From: Dendrophyllia cribrosa
Taxonomy: Eukaryota; Cnidaria; Anthozoa; Scleractinia; Dendrophylliidae
Direction of reading: 5' to 3'
Assembly: GCA_024195265.1 (NCBI GenBank)
Contig: JAJLRJ010000010.1
Location: forward strand, 31,413,364 to 31,477,363
Length of the DNA: 64,000 nt
Shown here: one piece after another, positions 29,600-41,800 of the stretch
How positions within the stretch are numbered: position 1 is the stretch's first letter
Layout of the letters: every line of letters begins with the position of its first letter
Position numbers and translations under genes: made by a program
The notes under the pieces: generated by a model
The model's database searches: none
The model's input: the letters and a program-made list of their open reading frames with translations, nothing else
What the model was told of the DNA's origin: nothing

Positions 29600-31608
29600 A
29601 GGAGAAGTTCACTCCAGAAGGCACTCTTTTTTTCTTTCCACTAATAAAAAGTACATATAAAGATAGGATGCTGACCAAAGTTTCAGCTTCTAAAGAGCTT
29701 CCAATCCCAATTAAATCTTTGTCCAAAGTAGCCCAAAAATCGTTTTGAATGCCGCCATTTTTTAACCATATTTAGCAGCCTGGCCTTGAAATGTGACGTC
29801 ATTCCGTCCAACTTGAAGTGACTCGTTTTGTTTACTATACTGAAATCATGGATTAAGAGGGTTATCAAAGGTCCTGGCCGCATTTCACGAAATTCACCGG
29901 AATTTTTCTGCCCTTTAATAATTTATGTTTCAGCCCAAAGTTTCTCTTTACTCGAAACAGAATGAGTTATTTTATATCGATCGGATTGTTTTTTTTACCA
30001 CATCACAGCACCGAACCGGCAACCCGGTTTTCAAGAAAATAATTCTTTACTCCTTAACAAAACAAAGGAAAACTTTTGAGACGGGAAAGGAAAAGGTAAA
30101 TAAATTCAATCAAACTTAATCTAGCTTTTAACGACGTTTGTAGCGATTATATGAAAGTTTTCTGAACAGCGGCGCAGGTAGGTAAAGACTGAAATTGTAT
30201 CGTTCGATTCGTGAATTTTATTTGGGTTCGGGGATTTTTTTTATATACGGTCGGATTTGTGGGAGTAAGTTGACTGTGAATTAAACTGAACAACAATTTG
30301 TAATCAATTTTTTTTTGTATAAGTACAATTCCTTCCCAGCCGGTTGTCAAATGTACATAGTTTATTCGAACTGTTTGGAATTTCGGTGTTTTCCTGTTTC
30401 GCTTCCCAGTGTTTTTGTTGTAACGTAAATAACAGGAATCACAACATTCAGCAGTGACTTAGTTTGAAAGAAAACTCCACTAGCAAACTGAACATAGAAA
30501 TATATTTCTTCCAATAATATCCGTTTCACATCAGTCTCAATGAAGTAGTCTTTGTGGTTATTATTTTCAGTGCGTGTAAAATATTTTGACCTTGTCCAAT
30601 TCTATGTCTCTATGCAAATTTTTGCGTTGAAACGCGACACGCACGCTGCTATGCAGTTTTTTTCAGCTATTTCTGTCAAATGATAAATTTGGTAATACAT
30701 GCTCACATTTAGCTTATTCCCGTTTGCGAAATATATTACGAGAATCAAAAGACTTCCATTATCACCTTATCGACGAAATTTGCTTTAGAATCGTTATCGA
30801 TCCTTATTAATTCAATAACAGAAATCGGAATATCATAAAATAAAAACGTCGGAAAGCGTTGGCGATGCATGCTAATTTCAGAAAAAGAAACATTAAAAAG
30901 CTTGTGAAAGAAGAAATTGATTTGAAACATCGCTTACCTCATTCTGTAGCGAAGACCTAAACAAATCGATCTGTGTATAAAAAAACGCCGAAGAAAAATA
31001 AATATAAAATTATTCGGCTTGAGAAACTATTTCAGTCCTTTCCAGTTTGTGCCGGTGTTAAATCTCACATCTCTTCAAAGCCCCTTATAAGCCGGATACA
31101 TTTCTATTGAATTTACCTTTTCCTTTCCCATCTCTATTGTTTTCTTCTTCTTCTGTGTGTCTGCGATAGAGCGAAGAATTATTGTCTGATAAAGATCATG
31201 TACGATGCTGCGATTGTTAAAAAAACTCGGGTCCGTATAAAATCTCAGGAAGATAACTCATACTCTTTCGAGAAAAGAAACTTTGGGCCTTAACGGGCAG
31301 AAAAATTCTGGTGAATTTCGAGAAATGCGGCCGGGACGCTTGATAACCTTCTTAATCCATGATTTCAGTATAGTAAACAAAACGAGTCACTTCAAGTTGG
31401 ACGGAATGACGTCACATTTCAAGGCCAGGCTGCCAAATATGGTTAAAAAATGGCGGCGTTCAAAATGATTTTTGGGCTACTTTGTACAAGGATTTAATTG
31501 GGATTGGAAGCTCTTTAGAAGCTGAAACTTTGCTCAGCATCCTATCTTTATATGTACTTTTTATTAGTGGAAGGAAAAAAAGAATGCCTTCTGGAGTGAA
31601 CTTCTCCT
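29600..31608. mobile_element. Non-autonomous 2-kb DNA transposon, TTAA duplication (Kolobok-like)
   Basis: Ends AGGAGAAGTTCACTCCAGAA and its reverse complement, with TTAA at 29596-29599 and 31609-31612. The inverted repeats extend about 330 bases inward (29600-29935 against 31280-31608). The middle 1.3 kb has no transposase. TTAA is used by piggyBac and Kolobok; the AGG start favours Kolobok over the CCC start of piggyBac, by inference. Confidence 0.75.
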
Positions 31609-31612
31609 TTAA

Positions 31613-34502
31613 GGAACTGCCCGCCGGGAATGACTCTCTTTGCGCTGATCAATTCGCACCCAAGACCTCTCGGTCGAGCGGCCGAGTGGAATTGCATTTC
31701 ATCATTATTTTTTTACAGCTCACTTAAGGCTTTATCAAAGCATTTCTTTTGAGTCTCTTGTTCTTTGGAAATCATTCCTATTTCCGTTCCAGGTAAATCC
31801 AGGCTTTAAAAACACCTCTTCAATCTTGAGTTGTTTAGGCAAATAATTATTTAAAATAACAAAATATTAAAATGCTCTGTCAGCTGTGTGCTCCTCACCG
31901 CCGGGTTTAAAGTTCTATGAAAATCCAGGATGACCTGTAATCGGACAGAAGTTTTAGCAGCGTTCTTATTCATACTTATTTACTCTTACGTGTGTGCTTT
32001 TACTCACGTTTGAGTAAATGTGACTGCTACACTGAGTTCACTCAAAATAAAGAGTTGTTTCAACTCACTATATTGGGTTCAGAATTAACTCATATTTTGA
32101 GTTTGAGTAAAAAACAGTTACTCACTGCGGTGAGTAAGTTTTTACTCGTATGTTTGAGTAAAAGTGACTTCCGCTTGATTTACTCAAAACAAGGAGTTGT
32201 TTCAACTCGCTATGTTGGGTTAAATATTTAACTCAAATGTTGAGTAAACTAACTCAAAATATCGAGTAAAATGCTTACTTTACTCAAAAAATGAGTCAGT
32301 TTTACTCATTTGCAAAAATGCTTTTTTTGCTGTGTACAAGGATTTTCTTGGAAGGTTACCCCTAATCTCCTACCCAGATCTCACTCGTGCTTATACTGTA
32401 GGGAGATTTGGGTACGAGATTAGGTAACCCCTAGTAAAGTAACCCCCTGATTATGCTAATTTATGCTGATCAACTCAAGTGGAGGCCAACTCAGGTTTTC
32501 CATACTGCGATGGAAACTTTGAAGAGTTCGCAACGCACTTTGAAAGCTTTCCACGACCGTTAGGCAATAGCCAACACTTACCAAGTTGGGATCGTGTCCT
32601 GTGGTTGGATAACAAGACCAGGAGGGGCAGATGCATGAAACTAAATAGACCTTGGACAACTAGGTCCGTGGGTAGTAATCAGGAAGCTGGGCGAGGTTCT
32701 CAACAGAAGTAAGTACTGCGGGACAGATAGGAGTTACACCAGAGCAAAGAAGAGGATGGTTCATTACAATCAGCCGAAACCGTTCCATGGCGCTGGTAAC
32801 GAGAGCCAAGGCGGGGTTGTTGGCGAGACAGAACCTTCTGTGGTCCCAGAATTTGGTGAAGAAGTTGTTGTCGTGGAGTATGACATGTTCCCCTGTGGGG
32901 GTATTGGAGACTCACCTGAGAACCATGCGACTGGCCATCAGAACGAGCAAGCGGAGGAACTTTCCAGAAGGGCCAAAGGGAAAGACGTCCACCCGTGTGG
33001 ACACAGGACTATTACTAGGACACATACTTTTGTAGCACATATCGGGACACAGGACTGTTATTTAAACACTCATTTTAGAGGTATTACCCTCTCTGAGAAG
33101 GGGATAGTGTATGATTGAAATACAGGGGTTACCCGGTCAGCTTGGTTGCCTAGAGGTGGAAGAACGTGTTCGTTGAGCGAAGTAGTTCAACATTAGTTTT
33201 AGTTTAGTTTTCGTATTTCTTTTCTTACATATGGTATTTTTCGCATTAATACTGTTAAGTATGAGCGGTACAAGCTCCCGTAAGCGGTCACCTGTCCTTT
33301 ATACTGCCAGAGTAGAGAATATTAAAAATCATCGAAATTACACCTTTAGAGATTTGGTACAATTTATCTGTTGCAAGAATTTGTCCTCGCCCCCAAGAGT
33401 TTGACATGGAGTAATTGCACAAAAATCAAAACCATCGATTATATTAAACGTCAAACGACCAAGTAAAGAAAGCCACGTTCTGAAGCTTATGTTTTACTAA
33501 TATTGTTTATGTCTAGTAAACAGCTAGGCGACATCACTTTATCGCTCGAGGGTAGTTATACATTCTTCAGTACAACGTTGAACCACAAACTTCCAAGGTA
33601 TAGTTAATACCTCATAATGTGTCGCCTAAAACTTCCTTCAAAAAATATAATGAACTATTGAGACTCCTACTCAAAACGATTAAAATAATAGAAACATCTT
33701 TGAAGATTTAGAAACTGATGTTACGCTTCATTTGATTGACGTCATTACAAAAGACCGTGGCTACATACTAATTATTTTGAGATTTGGTTATGTACGGTCT
33801 CACTTGAACACAACTTAGACTCGGAATAAAGAAGGTGATTAAATCATACCACTGTAACAAATATTTGCACACATGCTTTCATTAATTGAACGGATCCTTA
33901 ATGTATTCACTCCCTCACTTACTAATTTACTCACTCCGCGTCAGGAAACCAGATACCCGACGCAGCTCTTAACAACCTCTAATTTCATTGGACCTGGGTA
34001 TCACGCAGCTCTATTGTTTTCAGGGCTAGGGTCCATTGTTGTGTTGTTTGTTCTATTGTTTTCTCAACAAATCATGGAAAACCTTGTAAGAGCTACGTAT
34101 TGCCCTCAGGAAACTAAGTCCTTTGGTAAAGGCCTCCCGCCAACAACAAAGATTGCGTTCCTGCTTCCACAATGTTTTCTTCCAGCATAACAGCTTCAAA
34201 TTCACAATATTCCGAATCCCGCCAAATCTACACTCTGTGCTCTGTTGATGGGTACCATAGTTTCTGTGAAACACTTCTTCTCTTTCTGAATTAACGAACG
34301 GTATGGAGAGTAATTTAGATGAGTCGAAGTTGCCCAAAGTTGAAAGGAAGCCGTTTATAATGAATAAGCGAGATCCAAGTTTTCCGGTTTCATCCCCGAG
34401 AAACTAAATATTGAATAACGCAGGAAAAACGCTAAACAGAAACAACGCACAAAGTTGCCAGCATCGCCTCTCTTAGTTTAACTATGAGAGCAATTGTTCT
34501 TG
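31613..34502. other. Intergenic, repeats only
   Basis: 31985-32325 is dense in GAGTAAA/TTTACTC words and holds a diverged duplication (about 165-base period). 32354-32433 is a small hairpin (GGTTACCCCTAATCTC with GAGATTAGGTAACC). 32430-33135 is bounded by GTAACCCCCTG and CAGGGGTTAC and may be a decayed element; its ORFs match no family I know. 33140-34502 shows nothing. Confidence 0.4.
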
Positions 34503-36059
34503 TTAAAACCTAGAAAACGGTCCAGTGCAATTTGAATCGTGCATTTTAGCTCCGGAAGAGTGTTTGTCTTTAACAACAGCGAATAGATGAGTGCTAAAAT
34601 AGCACATCGTGCCGGTGGTCAAAATGAGTCCCACAAGCATATGTTTCCGCCATCGTCTTTTCCAAACTCGCACTACAGCAAAGTTCAAATAGGACATTTG
34701 CAGCCAGAACGAGAAAGAATTAAAAGCAAAGTCAATGCTGAGAGCGATCGTGACGCGAATAAAGAACTCTGTCATTTCGGCAAAGGAGAGCGTATTGTTC
34801 TTGTACATGAAGCTATACAACTGGATAAAACCAACCGCTGCGATCAAAGCTGTTGATTCTCCAAGAATCATTTGAATGCTCGTGTCTGCGATGAATCTCA
34901 TGCTTCTTGGCGTGCGAAATTTATCAGCGCTCAACATCGTTACATCTCGCTTGAACTTCTTGTAAACATAGTACCATAGATAATCGCGTACAACAATGGT
35001 AAGTCGTTCTAAAAGATCAACGGCACCGTGCGCGAAGCTCAGGAGTATAAAGAGTCGGCGACTTGTTAGTTCGGCTTGCATGACGCGAAAAACGATGGCC
35101 AAACCGACGTAAAAAACACTTAACAACACGTGTGATTCTCCCGGATGAATAAAATCGATTCTTTGTGCAGCCAAACGCACTACTACCTTTGGAATAGCAG
35201 TTACTAGAGGTAGTGCTCCAGCAATTACCGCTCTGTATGTCTCGTTCTGCTTATGATACAAAGGAATTAACACATACACGAGAATAAAAGATATGGGTAT
35301 TCCAACGGCTAACTGCGCCGCAAGAATGGCCGAAACTTTGATAGTTTTCTTCAGTTTTTTAGATCTTTCAGTTTCGCTGTTCTTGGCAATTTCTCGCCCG
35401 ACAAGTATCGAGTTCGAGACGACAATGAAATAAAATAGACCGTTCAAAGGAAAGGACTTCCATGATTTGCCGTATATGCCAAACACTTGAAGATACAGTC
35501 TGTAGCACGTATCGCAAAACGCACAGAGAAGATTAAGCATCAAAAGGTTGAGTTTCTTAACTAATTTCCAACCAAACATCGTTAGCATCACAAAAAACAT
35601 CCACATCTGAATCACGTACGCTTCTACGGTTTCTGCGGTCACAATTATAGCTTGAATGTTCCGCGGAAGGGTGGGCCAGTTCCCGTTGAATTGTCTGTTG
35701 TAACAAAGATCGACGAAATTGAAATCCAAGACAAGGATCAAAATAGCGAGTGAGCCAAGAGCGAGACCGCCAAGAATTTGAATACAAAAGACGTATTTTA
35801 TGGCCTTCCAAAGCGACTTCCGCCAATCTGCAGGCCGAGATTTTTTCCACGCCATTCTACCGTCGTCGTCTAAGGGCGGATCATACTCTTGGAAGATCGT
35901 GTCATTGCTGTTAAACTTTTTAAAATCCTCCAAGGGATCTTGCCGTTGTATCAATGGAGCGTCTTCAAGAAGTCCTTGGCCCTGGTAAGATTGGATCACG
36001 CCGGCGGAGAATGTCTCCGTGATATAAACGAACAGACCTTCGAGAGTGAACGACGCCAT
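34503..36059 (-). CDS. Multi-pass membrane protein, family not recognised
   Basis: A single-exon gene for 518 residues starting MASFTLEGLFVYIT at ATG 36059; the 7 codons upstream start only at TTG and follow a possible splice acceptor (GAGTTCAG), so an upstream non-coding exon is likely. After a polar, acidic N-terminus (about 20-80) come roughly eight to ten hydrophobic helices, for example YVFCIQILGGLALGSLAIL, YVIQMWMFFVMLTMFGW, AILAAQLAVGIPISFILVYV and a last one in MLVGLILTTGTMCYFSTHLF. A basic loop lies around 370-400. No catalytic or channel motif is visible. Length, clean frame and topology support a real gene. Function is unknown. Confidence 0.75.
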   Translation of the reverse strand: MASFTLEGLFVYITETFSAGVIQSYQGQGLLEDAPLIQRQDPLEDFKKFNSNDTIFQEYDPPLDDDGRMAWKKSRPADWRKSLWKAIKYVFCIQILGGLALGSLAILILVLDFNFVDLCYNRQFNGNWPTLPRNIQAIIVTAETVEAYVIQMWMFFVMLTMFGWKLVKKLNLLMLNLLCAFCDTCYRLYLQVFGIYGKSWKSFPLNGLFYFIVVSNSILVGREIAKNSETERSKKLKKTIKVSAILAAQLAVGIPISFILVYVLIPLYHKQNETYRAVIAGALPLVTAIPKVVVRLAAQRIDFIHPGESHVLLSVFYVGLAIVFRVMQAELTSRRLFILLSFAHGAVDLLERLTIVVRDYLWYYVYKKFKRDVTMLSADKFRTPRSMRFIADTSIQMILGESTALIAAVGFIQLYSFMYKNNTLSFAEMTEFFIRVTIALSIDFAFNSFSFWLQMSYLNFAVVRVWKRRWRKHMLVGLILTTGTMCYFSTHLFAVVKDKHSSGAKMHDSNCTGPFSRF

Positions 36060-36439
36060 GGCTGGTACAACTGAACTCAAATCTTGCAGCTAAGAAAAGG
36101 AAAACCGAAAGATTTGAATATGTGATCGTCTTAGATCTTGAATAACCAAACCGTGCACTACGCGAATCAGTTCAGTTTTCACTCAAAGGTTGTTTCATAA
36201 ACACTCTAGGTGTTTACAATCAAAACCGGTCAAGCGTTCCTGCCTAGAGTGAATTGTATTACTCAGCTCAGTACTGCACTCTTCAGATAAGGAATGCAAA
36301 ATTCAAATGAAACCTTGATCCGAAACTCGGCCATTGATTGGGTTTAACGTGCTGGGTGGGCGTGACAGGTTTTCCGGTATTGGCATTTTCATGCAAATTT
36401 CAGATCATTGAAGGCAGCTTTCTTTCTTTTGGAATAGCG

Positions 36440-36845
36440 ACACTTTGCTAGACTTGACGGTCAAACCTGCAGCTTGCAGATGCTGGAGGTCCTCCTTCAA
36501 CAGTTCATAATGTTCGCGAACGTTCCTTCCACCAATAATGATATCGCAAGTAGACAGCTATTCCATTCCACTGTAATCCGTTCATAATATATACGATGAT
36601 TCTCGCAAAAACAGCTGGGGTATTTGTGACGCCAAAGGGCATAACGGAAAACTGCCAGTGACCAGATTGACTTGAGAATGCAGGCTTGTGCAAAGGCTTG
36701 TGCAAAGGCTTGTGCAAAGGCTTGTGCAAAGGCTTGTGCAAAGGCTTGTGCATTGCCTTAGCGATGGCGATCCATTGTAGGGGTCTAAAGTTGTTAACAG
36801 ATTGTTGTAAATGGGAGGTAGTTCCACACGAAAAACACCTCATTT
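36440..36845 (-). pseudogene. Ty3/Gypsy reverse-transcriptase remnant with 12-bp tandem expansion
   Basis: Minus-strand frames give RT fragments: NNFRPLQWIAIAKA, then after a gap SGHWQFSVMPFGVTNTPAVF, and in a shifted frame a broken active-site region followed by LLKEDLQHLQAAGLTV. Where RT sequence should continue stands a 12-bp repeat (CACAAGCCTTTG, encoding HKPL) in about six copies at 36683-36756. Frameshifts and the missing YxDD core show the remnant is dead. No LTRs were found. Confidence 0.7.
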
Positions 36846-36964
36846 ACATCGCCTACAAGTGTGTAGATAACATGCTATTGGAAACGCAGTTTTAGTTTCT
36901 TCGGTTCACAGCAAAGTGTATTCAACCGGCTATCATTTTGAGTACATTGAACTGACGCTACCTC

Positions 36965-37372
36965 CTGGGGGTGGGGTACTCCCTTATAAAAGCAAAATAG
37001 GTATGCGCGGCCCCAAAGGGTATGGTTTTCAAGCCGTTTTGGTCTGAAATAGGGCATAGATTTTGACCATTTTGGTCTGAAATAGGGTATAGATTTTGAA
37101 CATTTTGGTCTGAAATAGGGTATAGCTTTTAGAAGAAGCTACTTTTTTCATCCCTTGAGAAATGCGGTTTGATTAACATCGGGAGTTAGAAGCCCTTCTC
37201 AAATGTTTACGCAAACGGAACCACTTTCTGGTCTGAAATAGGGTATCGAATTTTGGGTCAGGTCTGAAATAGGATAGGGAAAATCGCATATTTTGGTCTG
37301 AAATAGGGAAAGGGTTTTTAAGAAGCGTGCCGCACACCTCCACCCTAATTTTCGGGGAGTACCACTTGTTTA
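36965..37372. repeat. Dispersed repeat with internal tandem units
   Basis: GGTACTCCC near 36976 and GGGGAGTACC near 37354 are inverted; inside, TTTTGGTCTGAAATAGGG recurs about six times (37037-37310), three with a period near 32 bases. Confidence 0.5.
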
Positions 37373-37603
37373 GCCTCTCGCACATGCACTCATCCACGTA
37401 GCTGCTGCGTTTAAGCGAGCCCGCTCTGTAACAATCAAAATGGAGTCCAAGGTGACGAAGACATTTTGCGACGAAACAACGGCACGTGCTACAATTTTCC
37501 CGCGAAACAACGTCAAATGCATTACGTGGGGCATCACGTGGCTGCGCATGCTCGATGGCAAACCAAACGGATGCTCGCAGTGGTTTCTCTCTCGTTCAAC
37601 GTA

Positions 37604-37716
37604 GCAGCCGATCTCGTCCAAATTTACCCTGCGAGCAGTGGATTCTCCTACGCCGAGCTACGCCGAACGAGAGAGAAACCACTGCTCGCAGGGTAAATTT
37701 GGACGAGATCGGCTGC
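37604..37716. repeat. 38-bp perfect inverted repeat
   Basis: 37604-37641 and 37679-37716 are exact reverse complements. A further segment at 37571-37597 is an inverted match to 37663-37689, so the region looks like two overlapping palindromes made by rearrangement of one short unit. Confidence 0.7.
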
Positions 37717-38815
37717 GGGAATTCCTTGAAGTAACTGACGAGTAACCGCTTTCTGCGACGTCCCGTTAAGTGCTGTACCATCCTCGATGCCAAACACATC
37801 CTGATACAATCGCTCCAAGACAGAAAAAATAAACCAAGAAAGATTCGTCTGGTCCTCGCTTCCGACGGCGGAACAGTCTACAAAAACTTTACTTAGTCAT
37901 CCGCGAGGACCAGGAGATTGCCGCTATATTGTTGCCGTTCCAGTCACGCGCGGCTGCGCAAGTTTCCACTCTCAGAATCCATTTCTTTACCGAAAGATTG
38001 GAATGTGCGATCGTCTAAGATGTGGAATAACTACAGCTGTAACCAAACCGTGCAACGCGCGAATCAGTTTTCGCTCAAAAAGGTCACAACTTTATAAACA
38101 CTCTCGCGAGTCGTTTGACGTAATAACTAGAAATTTGAAGCACGTGTCGGCACAAAAACAAGTCGTCTGCACGTCTGTGACCGTTTCACTTAGTCTTTTA
38201 CATCTGATTTTCAAAGTGTAAAATTTTTATTTACAAAAACAACGATTTGACTCTGTCTGGGGAGCGGGAAATTCACATGATGTCTTTGTGATGTCAATAT
38301 CCTATAAAAAGTTTTAAAGGAGTTTTTATCTAAGTATTGACGTATATTCTTTTAAGGCAAAGTGATCCTTAGAATACAAAAAGGAGAGCTAAGAATGAAT
38401 AAAATAGAAAAAGCAGAATGTGTTACTTATGTACTGAAAGTATTTTATGTCTTCAATCGTCATTCTGACATCACTACAATGTCATCCGAGAGATAAGACA
38501 GCTGGAGAAACGCATGATGCGCTCGTAGCTCGCGAGCACTTCACCTTCGGTCTCTTAGCCGTTAACCTCCTGTTTTTAGGCTAACACGTCTGGCCAGTTC
38601 ATGTAGGTTTGCTCTACATACTGGATAGGAACATCCACCAGTGGAGGAGAGGTTAGGATCTGAATCTATCTCCAGTGTGGTGGGGCCAGTGTTGGAAATC
38701 GAATCTTTCTCAAGTGGGCCGAGGCTGTTTATCCAGCTTTTGGATTCGTCAGCTGACAATACGTCTTGAAACGTTTTGAGATAACATGTCAGTGGTGAAT
38801 GGAAAAGCATGTATG

Positions 38816-41800
38816 TCATTTTAAAGCCTGTACTTCAGCTGTCAACTTCTCCACTTCTTTCTCTAAAATCTCTTTCTCTGATTCCAGTGCAGCTGTTCTT
38901 TTAAGATTCACTTGCAATCTGTTTTCCAGGGTTTGAAGAAGCGGTCCACACATAACCTCCATCAGCTGACACAAAGCCTTAGTAAAGACTGCAGACAAAA
39001 CAAACATGTCATTATAATATCAAGAACTTTATAAACGTGTCAGAGGAAGCATATTCGAGGATGGAACCATCTACTTATCAGGCAGTTTTGACGCAACCTC
39101 TTTGAAACATGGTTTCACGGTTCGGCGCATGTGCAAGCTATGACGTAAACCATTTAATTTCATTCTTTAGACCAATTGGAAGCAAGTGGATAACTCTGGC
39201 GACAAATTTGCCCGTGAAAATGTCGCGGTCGGTCAGCTGATTGAATAGACGATTATACATACCCATGTGCGCCATGAAAACCACCAGAGCGTAGAATAAA
39301 TCCTTCGGATCAAAGGTTTTATTCAGTGTTGACTTTGTCGGTGTAATCTGTTGAAATTTTCTGTGAATTTTGGTCATCCTTCGCTTTGTTTGGACCAATT
39401 ATAGTATGTGATTATTGAAGTAAATGTGATTTTTTTTAACCGATAAAATTGGTAAGAAAGCGAATAAAGCATTTTAATCTGTGCACATGCGCCGAACCGT
39501 GAAACCATCCCTTTAAGTCGTATATATCGATTGTGAAAGCCAAACTTATGGAATTTCAGTCAATTTCTCATTAAGATGCGCAGACGTTTGAAAAAGCATC
39601 GTTTTTAGTGTGGACGGGTGAAGACAAGAGACTTTTCAGAGAATGATGAAACCGTTTACGATGGTTTCAGTGTGGACAATGGGCAAAAACGGCTAAAAAA
39701 CGTACCTTTTTTAACTAACTTTTTAACGTTTCTTTTGATTTCTGATTGATGTATTTTTTAATCCATTTTTATTGATTAATATTTTTTAAATCAATTTTTA
39801 TTAATTAATGTAATTTTTAATTTTTATTTATTTTTTAATATTCTTATTGTAAAGCGCCATGGGCAATTAGTGGATTTGGCGCTATATAAATATTATTATT
39901 ACCACGTTCCAAAAACGCTATCCTTATTTCGTGTTGGTTGACCTGTGCCTTGCATGTAGAAAAATTTGAGAATTTTTGGTGTCCGGACTGCCAAATGGCC
40001 GCCCCCATTGCTTTTTTCAGGGGCTCACTTCCGCCGGAAATTCCTTCGAATGCATCTCCATAATCTCTGATTACTGCTAGTATTAAAATATGTGTGTTTT
40101 CAAGACTACATGCTGTGTGGAAATTCTGCTAAATGGAGAGAAACAGTGTAATTATTATAGTTTTAATTCGTCTCACCTGTGCTATTGTGGACGGCAGTTA
40201 AAAGGTCCTTGGAACTACAAATTAAGTAATAATCGTACAAATTAAATGAAAGCCCATATTGATAAGAACCTATTGCAGTCAACTCTCTCTAGGACGGTCA
40301 CCGTCGGGACCGGCCCCAACTGTCCATCTTAGAGAGGTGTCCAGCTTATAGAGAATCGAGGTAACGTGACACCAGTAATTCTGAGACAATAAAGCTGAAC
40401 CTATGCACAATAAATACACGTCTGTTTTAAGAGTGTTTAAAGTCGTTTACTTCAGCAAAACCTACAAACTGGAACAAAAATAATATTAGAAAAGTGGACT
40501 CGTTTGTTCATATTCAGCACTTACATTTCTGTTTTGAAGTATTTTTCACTAAAAAAAGCACTTCTCAAAGTGTCCGTCTTATAGAGTTTAGTTACAGTAA
40601 AATGACTGAAAAACGGCAGGGACCAACACCAGGTGTCCATCTTATAAAGGTGTCCATCTTATAAAGGTGTCCATCTTATAAAGGTGTCCGTCTTATAGAG
40701 GTGTCCGTCTAATAGAGGTGTCCGTCTTATAAATGTGTCCATCTTATAGAGGTGTCCGTCTTATACTTATAGAGGTGTCCATCTTGTAGAGGTGTCCGTC
40801 TTGTAGAGGTGTCCGTCTTACAAGGGTGTCCGTCTTATAGAGGTGTCCATCTTGTAGAAGTGTCTGTCTTATAGAGGAGTCCATCTTATAGAGGTGTCTG
40901 TCTTATACTTATAGAGGTGTCCATCTTATAGAGGTGTCCGTCTTACAGAGGTGTCCATCTTATAGGTGTCCGTCTTATGAAGGTGTCCGTCTTATAGAGG
41001 TGTCCGTCTTTATAAAGGTGTCCATCTTATATAGGTGTCAGTCTTATAAAGGTGTCCATCTTATAAAGGTGTCCGTCTTATAAAGGTGTCCGTCTTATAA
41101 AGGTGTCGGTCTTATAGAGGTGTCCATCTTATAAAGGTGTCCGTCTTATAGAGGTGTCCTTCTTATAGAGGTGTCCGTCTTATAAAGATGTCTGTCTTAT
41201 AAAGGTGTCCATCTTATAGAGGTGTCTGTCTTATAAAGGTGTCCGTCTTATAGAGGTGTCCTTCTTATGGAGATGTCCGTTAAGAGAGAGTTGGCTGTAT
41301 AACTTAGTGAATTGCTAGGATTTCTTCCACAGAGAAAAATCATCTCACTTCATGAGATATTGATTTATCTTCACTGTGAAGAATCAATTATATTGAATCT
41401 TTTACATGTAAAATGGACCCGTTAAAAAACTGCTTATTTTTCGAACCTCCAAGGGAAACGAAAATTGGTTTGAAAAATCGGGAGTTCGAAAAATCGAAGG
41501 TGGTGGCATTGACTGAAATCAAATCCTAGGGAAACAAGTATTGGTTTGAACAATCGGGGGGTCGAAAAAAAAATCAAGGGTTCGAAAAATCGGGATTGCA
41601 CAAGTTTTTTGGTTTTTGATTGTACAAGTTTTTGGTCTTTAATCTAATATTATCTTTGGAAATTTTCGGTTAATAATCGGAAACATTCGTTTGCCTCCTG
41701 ACAATATTGACACAATTTTCGAAAATCTTCGAAAAATTGCTAGCGTTGTATATAGTGGTTTTCAATTGTGTTGGAAGTAATTTTGCATTTGCTTTGGTTT

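Larger units (their letters stand above)
36060..38815. other. Intergenic repeats between two minus-strand genes
   Basis: Includes the Gypsy RT remnant (36440-36845), a repeat with GGTACTCCC ends at about 36965-37372 containing tandem TTTTGGTCTGAAATAGGG units, and the 38-bp inverted repeat at 37604-37716. 37720-38815 contains the BRCC3 3' flank and no other supported gene. Confidence 0.5.

Noticed and set aside
29092..29726. Overlapping minus-strand ORFs with a possible splice donor at 29319
   Set aside because: No downstream exon or recognisable protein; the donor alone does not make a gene.
32456..33118. Cluster of ORFs on both strands
   Set aside because: Considered as a BEL/Pao or Gypsy remnant, but no RT, protease or integrase motif could be found.
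38562..38819. 85-codon minus-strand ORF just after BRCC3
   Set aside because: It begins at the BRCC3 stop and lies in the expected 3' untranslated region; no splice or family support.
40600..41280. Regularly repeated 17-bp units that look CRISPR-like
   Set aside because: Units are directly adjacent with no spacers, and the context is a eukaryotic intron; it is a minisatellite.
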